From Mucilaginibacter sp. (GTDB lineage Bacteria; Bacteroidota; Bacteroidia; Sphingobacteriales; Sphingobacteriaceae), in assembly GCF_025362475.1 (NCBI RefSeq), contig NZ_JANYGH010000069.1, positions 1-56,203 on the forward strand: a DNA stretch of 56,203 nucleotides, in the 5' to 3' direction. A model generated the notes under the pieces. It made no database searches. It was not told where the DNA came from and worked only from the letters and a program-made list of their open reading frames with translations. Both the position numbers and the translations under genes were made by a program. Shown here one piece after another: positions 8,910 to 16,697 of this stretch; the stretch's first letter is position 1; each line of letters starts with the position of its first letter.

Positions 8910-9824
8910 GTGAAACGATTTGCGCCTTTTTTTATTTTGATAATTGCCTTTTTAACGTCATGCAATGTTGCTCAGTACGTTACTGTGCCGGTTAATTACG
9001 GCCCTAAAATGGGTTTCAGACACGATAGCACTACCATTGTAGTTATAAACAGGTATAAGCCCGATAGCATAAAGATAAGAGATCAGCGAAGGTTAACTGT
9101 TTTGAAAAAAATGGCCGTTACCTCTCTCCAGACCGCTGCTACACAGTTAAAATATTTACGCGGGGTACGTATCATCAATATTGTCGATTCTTTAAATTAC
9201 GCCGTAAATACCGACTCTGTTAAATTCCTGGCATCAAAGTATGGTGCCCACTATGTTTTAGCGCTAAATGATATAACCGCGGGTATATATGCCGAGAATA
9301 GTTATTACAATGGTAATGTAAGTACTTATTATACAACCAAAGTTAAAACGATTCTTAACTTGTATGAAAACAACGGTCTTTATTCCAAAAGACTTTCAGG
9401 AATGGCCGAAGTGCCTCAGGATGAAGTGTATTCGGGCGGCTTTGCGGCATTATTTTATCGCCCCTCTTACAGGAGTAGTATTCCCACTTTAACAATAGCT
9501 ACCCAAAATGCAACCCTGGATGCGTTAAAGGATTATTTGCCCTTCTCTATTTCAAACGAGCGACCGCTATACACAGATGGTGAAGCACTACAATCATCAG
9601 CAGCGCTGATAAAAGCGGGGAAATTTGATTTGGCTTTCAAGATCCTAAATCCCTTAATTGATGGTGCCGATGTAAAGCTGGCAAGTAAGGCAGCTTACAA
9701 CCTGGCTGTAGTTTACGAAGCGCAGGGTGATATTGAGGAGGCATTGAAAACTGCTAAGCTATCAAACGACAAGCGCCGGAGCGAAATGGCCCAGGCCCTG
9801 ATTGCCGATTTGATGAAGGAGTAG
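8910..9824 (+). CDS. Lipoprotein with TPR-like C-terminus (DUF6340-like)
   Basis: The preferred start is GTG at 8910. From there the protein opens with a lipoprotein signal peptide (VKRFAPFFILIIAFLTSC, lipobox LTSC), giving 304 aa. The frame is open from 8793, but the additional 39 residues look like untranslated AT-rich leader. The N-terminal domain (ATTIVVINRY-type strands, then a long alpha/beta domain) resembles the DUF6340 family. The last 80 residues (LIKAGKFDLAFKILNPLI, AAYNLAVVYEAQGDIEEAL) are a TPR helix pair. It is probably anchored in the outer membrane, and its role is unknown. Assignment to DUF6340 is from memory of the family pattern. Confidence 0.72.
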   Translation: MKRFAPFFILIIAFLTSCNVAQYVTVPVNYGPKMGFRHDSTTIVVINRYKPDSIKIRDQRRLTVLKKMAVTSLQTAATQLKYLRGVRIINIVDSLNYAVNTDSVKFLASKYGAHYVLALNDITAGIYAENSYYNGNVSTYYTTKVKTILNLYENNGLYSKRLSGMAEVPQDEVYSGGFAALFYRPSYRSSIPTLTIATQNATLDALKDYLPFSISNERPLYTDGEALQSSAALIKAGKFDLAFKILNPLIDGADVKLASKAAYNLAVVYEAQGDIEEALKTAKLSNDKRRSEMAQALIADLMKE

Positions 9825-9829
9825 GTTTA

Positions 9830-9990
9830 AATGTGCAGATTTTTAATGTGCAGATTACAGATGTGCAGATTTTTTTTCTGAACCTGAATTTTAAGAATTT
9901 AGGAATGGGCAGAATATAAACGGCATTCTGTTAATTCATTAATTCGGTAAATTCTGATTCAGACATCATCTGACATCTGCACATCTAAAT
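9830..9990. repeat. TGTGCAGAT dispersed repeat block
   Basis: The gap between two convergent genes consists of the word TGTGCAGATT repeated three times near 9832-9872. Next come TTCTGAACCTGAATTT, an ATTCTGTTAATTCATTAATTCGGTAAA stretch, and the inverted word ATCTGCACATCTAAAT at the end. Related blocks recur at 19935-19990, 32405-32470 and 53603-53835, always between genes. It is a dispersed intergenic repeat with internal inverted symmetry; its mobility mechanism is unknown. Confidence 0.7.
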
Positions 9991-10425
9991 ACCCTTCTCC
10001 AATATTTCGTAATGAAAGCCATTTTTAGCAAATAGAATACCGGTCTGTTTAAAGCCAGCCTTTAAGTAGAAACCGATGGCTGATAAACGGGCATTGCACC
10101 ATAAACGTTTGCAGCCATTTGTAACTGCAAAATCTGTAATGTGATTTAGCAACTGTTTGCCAATGCCCATGCCTTGTACCGATTCATCAATCCCAAATTT
10201 TCGGAACTGGAAATCATCACCCTTTTGAAACAAGGATACCACCCCTACAATGGCATTATCCTTAAAAGCCGCAAAGTGCAGCCCTTCATTATCCTCGTCC
10301 ATTTCCATTTCATATAGTTTTTGGGCAGGATATAAAACCTTTTGCCGTAATCGCCAGGTAAGCTCCGGGCGGATCTGCTCAATCGATATTTCGGATTTCG
10401 GATGTGGGATTTCGGAATTGGTCAT
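9985..10425 (-). CDS. GNAT-family N-acetyltransferase
   Basis: The 146-aa protein has the GNAT core: IVGVVSLFQKGDDFQFRKFGIDESVQ and the acetyl-CoA loop GMGIGKQLLNH (about residues 85-96). These are followed by a CKRLWCNAR strand and FYLKAGF. The bound substrate is unknown. The first 16 residues (MTNSEIPHPKSEISIE) are encoded by a dispersed repeat found again at 10500-10531, so the ancestral start may have been further in; no better ATG exists before residue 40. It converges on the TPR lipoprotein gene. Confidence 0.8.
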   Translation of the reverse strand: MTNSEIPHPKSEISIEQIRPELTWRLRQKVLYPAQKLYEMEMDEDNEGLHFAAFKDNAIVGVVSLFQKGDDFQFRKFGIDESVQGMGIGKQLLNHITDFAVTNGCKRLWCNARLSAIGFYLKAGFKQTGILFAKNGFHYEILEKGI

Positions 10426-10531
10426 TTTAAATGTAAGATTTCTGATTTTATGACGGCGGGCTATTTTTTAAATTATGCAATTCAAGATTTAAAATAAATC
10501 CTAAATCGAAATTCCCAATTCCGAAATCACA
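10385..10531. repeat. ATTTCGGA/CCGAAAT dispersed repeat flanking the acetyltransferase start
   Basis: The words ATTTCGGATTTCGGATGTGGG (10388-10408) and ATTTCGGAATTGG (10410-10422) are answered in inverted orientation by AAATCGAAATTCCCAATTCC (10502-10521) and GAAATCAC (10523-10530). The left part is inside the acetyltransferase frame. The right part abuts the stop codon of the carboxylase gene. Confidence 0.6.
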
Positions 10532-12068
10532 AAGGCATATTCCCATGCTTTTTTTTCGGGTTGTTTACTACTTTATTTTCCAGCATTCTAAAGGCCTGGA
10601 TGAGTTTAATGCGCGTTTCTGCGGGTTCAATTACCTCGTCGATGAAACCACGCTCCGCGGCACGGTAGGGGTTGGCAAAGGTATCGGAATAGAGTTGCTC
10701 CATTTTCTTCCATTTGGCTTCCTTATCTGCTGCGGTTGTAATCTCCCTTTTAAAAATGATCTCGGCTGCGCCTTTGGCACCCATTACAGCAATCTCCGCA
10801 GATGGCCATGCGTAATTCATATCGGCGCCAATATGTTTGGAGTTCATCACATCATAGGCCCCGCCGTAGGCCTTACGGGTTATCACCGTAATACGCGGAA
10901 CGGTAGCCTCGCAAAAAGCATACAGCAATTTGGCACCGTTGGTGATAATTGCATTCCATTCCTGATCCGTACCGGGTAAAAAGCCTGGAACATCTTCGAA
11001 AACCAGTAACGGAATGTTGAAACTATCGCAAAAACGCACAAAGCGCGCTGCTTTGGTTGAACTGTTGATATCTAAAACGCCAGCCAAAAACGCTGGTTGA
11101 TTAGCTACAATACCAATGCTGCGGCCTGCAAGGCGGGCAAAGCCTACAACAATGTTTTCTGCAAAATCCTTATGGATCTCTAAAAAAGATCCGGTATCTA
11201 TAACATGGTCAATAATCTCGCGGATATCATAGGGGGTAGATGCAATCTGCGGCAAAAGGGTGTTCAGCTCCGATCGATATTCGTTTCCTATATCATAAGG
11301 CAAGGCCGGAGCCCTATCCTCACAATTTTGCGGCATGTAGCTTAGTAGTTTTTTTATGTTTTGAATAGCCTCAATTTCATTGGTACACGCAAAATGTGTT
11401 ACGCCCGATTTGGTGGCATGAGTTGTAGCGCCGCCGAGTTCTTCAGACGTCACCACTTCGTGGGTAACCGTTTTTACAACGTTAGGCCCGGTCACAAACA
11501 TGTAGGATGTGTTTTCCACCATCAAAATAAAATCAGTGATGGCAGGTGAGTAAACCGCCCCACCGGCGCAGGGACCCATGATGGCCGAAATTTGCGGAAC
11601 AACGCCAGATGCCATGGTGTTTTTATAGAATATGTCGGCATAGCCGCCTAAGGATACCACGCCTTCCTGTATGCGTGCGCCGCCTGAGTCGTTTAGCCCG
11701 ATAACGGGGGCACCGTTTTTGATAGCGAGATCCATAATCTTGCAAATCTTTTCGGCATGAGTTTCAGATAAGGATCCTCCAAAAACGGTAAAATCCTGGG
11801 AAAATACGTAAACCAACCTGCCATTTATGGTGCCATAACCGGTTACAACGCCATCGCCCGGATATTTTTCTTTCTCCATTCCAAAATCGGTAGAGCGATG
11901 CGCTACCAGCATTCCGATCTCCTGGAAGGAGCCTTCATCCATTAAAAAATGCAGGCGTTCCCGCGCTGTTAATTTCCCTTTTTTATGCTGACTTTCAATA
12001 CGTACTGTGCCGCCGCCTTCAAATGCCTTCTGGCGTTTTTCCCTTAATAATCCAAGCTTTTTATCCAC
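10527..12068 (-). CDS. Acyl-CoA carboxylase carboxyltransferase (beta) subunit
   Basis: This 513-aa crotonase-fold carboxyltransferase moves CO2 from carboxy-biotin onto acyl-CoA, propionyl-CoA being the usual substrate for this length class (PccB/MmdA). Seen motifs include LTARERLHFLMDEGSF, the oxyanion-loop glycines in SGGARIQEGVVSLGGYADIF, GPCAGGAVYSPA, and a second-half FEDVPGFLPGTDQE and RKAYGGAYDVM. The start codon is GTG (12066-12068), reading VDKKLGLL. No biotin carboxylase or biotin carrier gene lies beside it, so the partner subunits must be elsewhere. It is divergent from the bicarbonate-transport block, 107 bp away. Confidence 0.92.
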   Translation of the reverse strand: MDKKLGLLREKRQKAFEGGGTVRIESQHKKGKLTARERLHFLMDEGSFQEIGMLVAHRSTDFGMEKEKYPGDGVVTGYGTINGRLVYVFSQDFTVFGGSLSETHAEKICKIMDLAIKNGAPVIGLNDSGGARIQEGVVSLGGYADIFYKNTMASGVVPQISAIMGPCAGGAVYSPAITDFILMVENTSYMFVTGPNVVKTVTHEVVTSEELGGATTHATKSGVTHFACTNEIEAIQNIKKLLSYMPQNCEDRAPALPYDIGNEYRSELNTLLPQIASTPYDIREIIDHVIDTGSFLEIHKDFAENIVVGFARLAGRSIGIVANQPAFLAGVLDINSSTKAARFVRFCDSFNIPLLVFEDVPGFLPGTDQEWNAIITNGAKLLYAFCEATVPRITVITRKAYGGAYDVMNSKHIGADMNYAWPSAEIAVMGAKGAAEIIFKREITTAADKEAKWKKMEQLYSDTFANPYRAAERGFIDEVIEPAETRIKLIQAFRMLENKVVNNPKKKHGNMPL

Positions 12069-12162
12069 AATTCAGGTTGTTTGTAACATGATAAAAATAG
12101 TAATTAAATTGTAAGATAAGGGTAAATCTGCTGTACATGCTTTTAACAACCCCATTTTTACC

Positions 12163-12170
12163 TATATTTG
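12163..12170 (+). promoter_or_regulatory. -7 box before the small membrane protein and SulP gene
   Basis: TATATTTG matches TAnnTTTG and ends five bases before the ATG at 12176, implying a very short leader or none. It probably also drives the downstream SulP and carbonic anhydrase genes if they are co-transcribed. Confidence 0.5.
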
Positions 12171-12175
12171 TAATA

Positions 12176-12508
12176 ATGAAGATCAGGAATTTTAAAATAC
12201 TGGTAGCAATAATGTTTTTGGGTGTCTTTGTCATAAAGATGGCCATATCTCTTGCTCCTGCATTTTTATATCTTGACAATAAAACTGTAAGCGCAGTTAT
12301 CCTGCAACTGGAGCAGGAATCAAAGGCCGAAAAGGACACACCTGATAAGGATACTTTTAAAGAAAAAAAGGTTTTTGATGAATATGATTTGCACGCAATT
12401 GATTTTATCACCTTTGTGGTAGAAACCAATGTGCTGCATAATCAGGAACATTCGCTCTACAAGCAGGTTTACCATCCTATAGTACCTACCCCGCCTCCCA
12501 ACGTTTAA
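12176..12508 (+). CDS. Small single-pass membrane protein of unknown function
   Basis: The 110-aa protein has an N-terminal membrane segment (ILVAIMFLGVFVIKMAISLAPAF) that could also act as an uncleaved signal anchor. A charged region (EQESKAEKDTPDKDTFKEKKVFDEYD cut by acidic residues) and a short tail ending PIVPTPPPNV follow. The frame is open from 12137 but the ATG at 12176 directly follows a -7 box. I recognise no family. It sits 77 bp upstream of the SulP gene on the same strand, so an accessory role in the transport module is possible but only inferred. Confidence 0.65.
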   Translation: MKIRNFKILVAIMFLGVFVIKMAISLAPAFLYLDNKTVSAVILQLEQESKAEKDTPDKDTFKEKKVFDEYDLHAIDFITFVVETNVLHNQEHSLYKQVYHPIVPTPPPNV

Positions 12509-12585
12509 ATGATTTAACCGGATATTCCTTATCCGGAAGCAACGCTTTATAATTCATTTAAATTTTCATTCAAACATTCATTCTC

Positions 12586-14190
12586 ATGCAAATTAAGCAA
12601 GGTGGGTTTGCCGTTGGCAATCTTAACCTAAAAAAGTACTTTTTACCCAAAAATCTAAAAAGAGATCTTCCGGCAAGTCTTGTAGTTTTCCTGGTAGCCT
12701 TACCACTATGTCTTGGTATAGCGCTGGCATCTGGCGCACCACTGTTTGCGGGTGTACTTACAGGTATTATTGGTGGTATAGTTGTTGGTTCATTAAGCGG
12801 CTCGCAGTTGAGCGTTGCTGGTCCGGCGGCAGGTTTAACGGTTATTGTATTAAATGCCATTACCAGCCTCGGTTCCTATGAAACATTTTTACTTGCCCTG
12901 GTACTGGCTGGTGCTTTCCAGATTTTGCTTGGTGTTTTAAAAGCAGGTACCATTGCCAATTATTTTCCATCATCGGTAATTGAGGGAATGCTGGCGGCTA
13001 TTGGAATTATCCTCATCATGAAGCAATTTCCGCATGCGGTGGGTTACGATGCTAATTTTGAAGGGGATGAAAGCTTTAGCCAGGCAGATGAACATAACAG
13101 TTTCTCCGGGATACTTGGCGCCTTCGCTAAAATAAACTACGGCGCGGTAATAATCAGCGTGGTTTCATTGGCATTCATGATCTACTGGCCTAAATTTAAA
13201 AAGCTGGCAATGATACCCGCTCCATTATTAGTGGTGCTTGCTGGTATTGGTTTAAGCACAGTGTTTGCGGGTACCGATTTAGCGTTGCTGGATAAGCAGT
13301 TTGTGCGTATACCCATTGTGAATAGCAGCAGTGAATTTTTTGCTTTATTTAAAACAGCCGATTTTAGTGGAATTGGTAATAAACAGGTTTGGATAACCGC
13401 TTTTACCATTGCTATTGTGGCCAGCCTGGAAACGCTGTTGAGCCTGGAGGCCGTTGATAAAATTGACCCCATAAAGCGAATTTCGCCTACCAATCGTGAA
13501 TTGGTTGCACAGGGAATAGGTAATATTACCAGTGGACTATTGGGTGGCTTACCCATGACTGCCGTTATTGTACGTTCATCGGCTAACGTAAATTCCGGTG
13601 CCCGTACCAAGATGAGCACGGTGGTTCATGGCTCGTTGCTACTGGTGTCGCTACTGTTTATACCTGTACTTATCAACCTGATACCACTATCATGCCTGGC
13701 AGCTATCCTGCTCATGACCGGCTATAAACTGGCCCGCATATCGCTATTTAAGCATATGTGGCATTTAGGTTTAAGCCAGTTCATTCCTTTTGTGGTAACT
13801 ATAGCGGCAGTTGTGTTAACAGACCTGCTTATTGGCGTTGGTATTGGTATGTTGGTTGGGATCTTTTATATCCTGCGCACCAATTTACGCAACCCCTATT
13901 TTTACCAGATCTCCAAAAATGGCGATAAAAAGGTGATTAACATAAAGCTTGCCGAAGAGGTTTCCTTTTTGAATAAAGCAGCGATACAGATCACTTTAAC
14001 AAGTTTACCAAGTGGTACAGATGTGATCATTGATGGCTCCAACTCGCGCTATATTGACCCGGATGTGCTGGAGATCATCCATAATTATAAGCACAACGCC
14101 TATACCAAAGGCATAATTGTGCAATTACTTGATATAAAGGATAAGTACGACGTACCTCCTTTAAAAGAATTAATGTATAACCCTAACTAA
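12586..14190 (+). CDS. SulP-family inorganic anion (probable bicarbonate) transporter
   Basis: The 534-aa protein has about 12 hydrophobic segments with the SulP hallmarks. These are DLPASLVVFLVALPLCLGIALASG (cut at the Pro), AGVLTGIIGGIVVGSLSGSQLSVAGPAAG, and the conserved ASLETLLSLEAVDKIDP and NRELVAQGIGNITSGLLGGLPM region. A short STAS-like cytoplasmic tail follows (VIIDGSNSRYIDPDVLEII). Substrate is inferred: the next gene, 9 bp downstream, is a beta-carbonic anhydrase, a pairing typical of bicarbonate-type SulP proteins. Location is the inner membrane. Confidence 0.9.
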   Translation: MQIKQGGFAVGNLNLKKYFLPKNLKRDLPASLVVFLVALPLCLGIALASGAPLFAGVLTGIIGGIVVGSLSGSQLSVAGPAAGLTVIVLNAITSLGSYETFLLALVLAGAFQILLGVLKAGTIANYFPSSVIEGMLAAIGIILIMKQFPHAVGYDANFEGDESFSQADEHNSFSGILGAFAKINYGAVIISVVSLAFMIYWPKFKKLAMIPAPLLVVLAGIGLSTVFAGTDLALLDKQFVRIPIVNSSSEFFALFKTADFSGIGNKQVWITAFTIAIVASLETLLSLEAVDKIDPIKRISPTNRELVAQGIGNITSGLLGGLPMTAVIVRSSANVNSGARTKMSTVVHGSLLLVSLLFIPVLINLIPLSCLAAILLMTGYKLARISLFKHMWHLGLSQFIPFVVTIAAVVLTDLLIGVGIGMLVGIFYILRTNLRNPYFYQISKNGDKKVINIKLAEEVSFLNKAAIQITLTSLPSGTDVIIDGSNSRYIDPDVLEIIHNYKHNAYTKGIIVQLLDIKDKYDVPPLKELMYNPN

Positions 14191-14199
14191 GAAAAAATC

Positions 14200-14922
14200 A
14201 TGGCACTTATAGAAAATAAAAAAAACGAGAAACCGGTAATTGATACCACCAATCTAAAACTGGCCCAGTCTGATAGCTATAACGCGTTATTACGCGGAAA
14301 CAATGAGTGGGTGGAGAGAAAGCTAAAAGAAGATGGCGACTTTTTTAAAAACCTGGCAAAAGGCCAGCACCCGCAGGTATTGTGGATAGGCTGTTCAGAT
14401 AGCAGGGTACCTGCAAACGAGGTTACCGGTACCAAGGCAGGCGAGGTATTTGTACACCGTAATATTGCCAACGTATGTGTACACTCGGATATGAATATGC
14501 TGAGCGTATTGGATTATGCGGTAAACGTGCTTAAAGTAAAACATGTTATAGTAGCTGGTCATTATGGTTGCGGCGGTGTGGCAGCTGCCATGAGCAACAA
14601 GCAATTCGGTTTGATAGACAACTGGTTGCGCCATATTAAAGATGTGTACCGCTTGCATAGTCATGAACTTGACCGCATTACCGACGAGACTCAAAGGCAG
14701 AATCGCCTTGTAGAGCTTAACGTGAGCGAACAGGTTTATAACCTATGTAAAACATCCATCATCCAAAATGCCTGGATGGAACGTAATGATCTGGAAGTAC
14801 ACGGCTGGGTGATTGATTTGGGTACTGGCTTGGTGAAAGACATCAAGGTAAGCAGTAGCAGTCCGCATAATTTAGGTTATGTGTATGAGCTGGATAGCAT
14901 CGAAGCTGTGGCTTCGCATTAA
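14200..14922 (+). CDS. Beta-class carbonic anhydrase (first copy)
   Basis: The 240-aa enzyme interconverts CO2 and bicarbonate. The zinc site is clear: WIGCSDSRVPAN (Cys plus the Asp-Arg dyad) and HYGCGGV (His and Cys). A typical bacterial beta-CA layout surrounds it (GEVFVHRNIANV, NMLSVLDYAV, VHGWVIDLGTG). The N-terminal 20 residues are Lys/Asn-rich and lack a signal peptide, so it is cytoplasmic. It starts 9 bp after the SulP gene and is almost certainly co-transcribed. It is about 75% similar by eye to the second copy at 15873. Confidence 0.95.
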   Translation: MALIENKKNEKPVIDTTNLKLAQSDSYNALLRGNNEWVERKLKEDGDFFKNLAKGQHPQVLWIGCSDSRVPANEVTGTKAGEVFVHRNIANVCVHSDMNMLSVLDYAVNVLKVKHVIVAGHYGCGGVAAAMSNKQFGLIDNWLRHIKDVYRLHSHELDRITDETQRQNRLVELNVSEQVYNLCKTSIIQNAWMERNDLEVHGWVIDLGTGLVKDIKVSSSSPHNLGYVYELDSIEAVASH

Positions 14923-14942
14923 AAATAATAATATAATAATTT

Positions 14943-14976
14943 CTCTGTGCCGAAGGGGCACAGGGAGGTTTTTTTT
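14943..14976 (+). terminator. Terminator 1 after the first carbonic anhydrase
   Basis: CTCTGTGCC (14943-14951) pairs with GGCACAGGG (14957-14965) around GAAGG, and eight T follow after GAGG. It is the first of two tandem terminators. Confidence 0.75.
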
Positions 14977-14982
14977 AGTTTG

Positions 14983-15014
14983 CCCCGGTTCATGCAAATG
15001 GCCGGGGTTTTTTG
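14983..15014 (+). terminator. Terminator 2, directly behind terminator 1
   Basis: CCCCGG (14983-14988) pairs with CCGGGG (15002-15007); the loop can form an extra CAT/ATG pairing. TTTTTTG follows. The pair of terminators in 70 bp should separate the SulP-CA unit from the DUF1275 gene. Confidence 0.7.
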
Positions 15015-15097
15015 TTTACAGGAGGTTAACGATAGCGTAAGCAATAACTATAAATTTTTATCCTATTTTTATGCGTTGTTAATAAACAGCATTTACT

Positions 15098-15835
15098 ATG
15101 CTAAGGCAATCAAAAGAAGAACGCACCCTTAAACAAAATTTATTGCTGGCTTCGTCAACGGCTTTTGTATCGGGCGTTACCAATGTTGCGGGGATGGTTG
15201 CTTTTTTAGCTTTTACCTCCAATATTACAGGGCATGTGGCCAACCTTGCCAAACATATTGTGGAGCAGAATTTCAGGGAGATTGTGGTATTTGTAATCTG
15301 GTTGCTGCTTTTCTTTGCAGGAGCTTTCTTGTCCAATTTTATAGTACGCTCGCTGGAGCATAAAAGCCGTTACCGGGCACATTCCACGCCAATCATCATC
15401 GAAATTATATTGCTATTATTTGTTGCCGTGTATGGTCATAACTTTTATAAAGAAACAGATCTTGAACGCGAGATTGTTATAGGAGTTATTATTTTTTCGA
15501 TGGGTTTGCAAAATAGCCTGGTATCAACCATATCCGGCGGGTTGATCAAATCGACCCATTTAACAGGTTTGTTTACTGATTTGGGTGGTGATGTTTCCGA
15601 ATGGCTACATCCCAATGTCGAAAAAACAACTGTCATTCGCAATAAAATAATTGTTCGGGTTACGGTGCTCTCCTTTTATTTTATTGGGGCAATATTGGGT
15701 GGCTTTCTTTTTAATTTGTATGAGTTTGCTATTTTTTATTTCATACCATTAATTTTGCTTACTATATTGTATTACGATCTTTCGCCCGTTGCGCTGCACA
15801 AAATAACCCGTTTATTTTGGACGGAAAAAAGGTGA
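15098..15835 (+). CDS. DUF1275 (YoaK-family) membrane protein
   Basis: The 245-aa protein has six hydrophobic segments. It shows the DUF1275 features SGVTNVAGMVAFLAFTSNITGHVANLA at the first segments and GLQNSLVSTISGGLIKSTHLTG in the middle. The family's function is unknown. Its position between two carbonic anhydrase genes, 37 bp ahead of the second, suggests a role tied to bicarbonate/CO2 handling or pH, but that is inference from context alone. Inner-membrane location. Confidence 0.88.
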   Translation: MLRQSKEERTLKQNLLLASSTAFVSGVTNVAGMVAFLAFTSNITGHVANLAKHIVEQNFREIVVFVIWLLLFFAGAFLSNFIVRSLEHKSRYRAHSTPIIIEIILLLFVAVYGHNFYKETDLEREIVIGVIIFSMGLQNSLVSTISGGLIKSTHLTGLFTDLGGDVSEWLHPNVEKTTVIRNKIIVRVTVLSFYFIGAILGGFLFNLYEFAIFYFIPLILLTILYYDLSPVALHKITRLFWTEKR

Positions 15836-15872
15836 TAGGCTTAAAAAAAATCTAACTATAAAACTATAAACT

Positions 15873-16535
15873 ATGTGTGCCAAAAAAATTTTCCATGATA
15901 CCAGCCATATCACTTACGAAAGCTTGTTAGATGGCAATAAGCAATTTATTGAAGATGCTTTAGCCGAAGACCCTGAGTATTTTTTGAAACTTGCCAACGG
16001 GCAAACGCCACCAGTACTTTGGATTGGTTGTGCCGATAGCCGCGTGCCGGCCAACCAGATCACCAATACCTCTCCGGGCGAGATTTTTGTGCACCGTAAC
16101 ATTGCCAATATGGTTATCCATTCGGATATGAATATGTTATCGGTACTGGATTATGCTGTAAATGTATTAAAGGTAAAACACGTTATTGTAACCGGTCATT
16201 ACGGTTGTGGTGGCGTAATAGCGGCAATGAGCAATAGTGAATTCGGCTTGATAGATAACTGGCTACGCCATATTAAAGATGTTTACCGTCTGCATGCTGA
16301 CGAACTTGACGCGATTGAAAACGATCAGGAACGCACTAACCGACTGGTAGAGTTGAATGTGATAGAAAACGTTTACAACCTATGCAAAACCTCCATTGTG
16401 CAAAATGCCTGGAAACACGGCCAGGAACTGGCAGTACATGGCTGGGTATACAGCATCAGCACCGGTATAATTAAGGATATGAAAGTGAGCACCAGCGACA
16501 ATGCCAATTTGGGAGATGTGTTTAAGTTTAAATAG
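15873..16535 (+). CDS. Beta-class carbonic anhydrase (second copy)
   Basis: The 220-aa enzyme carries the same zinc motifs as the first copy (WIGCADSRVPAN, HYGCGGV) and the same central blocks (NMLSVLDYAVNVLKVKHVIV, GLIDNWLRHIKDVYRLH). It lacks the first copy's longer N- and C-terminal extensions. The Ser-to-Ala change in GC(S/A)DSR is conservative. It probably arose by local duplication with DUF1275 caught between, or was captured as a DUF1275-CA pair. No signal peptide, so cytoplasmic. Confidence 0.95.
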   Translation: MCAKKIFHDTSHITYESLLDGNKQFIEDALAEDPEYFLKLANGQTPPVLWIGCADSRVPANQITNTSPGEIFVHRNIANMVIHSDMNMLSVLDYAVNVLKVKHVIVTGHYGCGGVIAAMSNSEFGLIDNWLRHIKDVYRLHADELDAIENDQERTNRLVELNVIENVYNLCKTSIVQNAWKHGQELAVHGWVYSISTGIIKDMKVSTSDNANLGDVFKFK

Positions 16536-16539
16536 GGAA

Positions 16540-16697
16540 TTAAGAATCAAGAATCAAGAGACAAGAATCAAGAATCAAGACGGGAGAAAAGCCGACAATA
16601 AATTATATAAAAAAAGCGCAGGGAATAAATTTCTCTGCGCTTTTTTTTGATCTATTCAAAAGTCTTAACTCTTGATTCTTGTCTCTTGACTCTATAC
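16540..16697. repeat. AGAATCAAGA repeat with inverted copy
   Basis: AGAATCAAGAATCAAGAGACAAGAATCAAG-like sequence (16542-16580) is answered by the reverse complement TTAACTCTTGATTCTTGTCTCTTGACTC (16665-16692). This gives a long imperfect stem around the terminator at 16611-16648. It is a dispersed intergenic repeat. Confidence 0.7.
16611..16648. terminator. Bidirectional terminator between carbonic anhydrase 2 and pruA
   Basis: AAAAAGCGCAGGGA (16611-16624) pairs with TCTCTGCGCTTTTT (16632-16645), with one G-T pair, around a 7-base loop. T-runs are present on both strands. It serves two convergent genes. Confidence 0.88.

Noticed and set aside
12061..12429. 122-codon minus-strand frame opposite the small membrane protein
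   Set aside because: It overlaps the carboxylase start and is antisense to a frame that has a -7 box and a membrane segment; its Ser-rich translation is typical of a shadow.
16540..16697. AGAATCAAGA repeats considered as a CRISPR array
   Set aside because: Units are about 10 bases, partly inverted, without regular spacers; they are a dispersed intergenic repeat.
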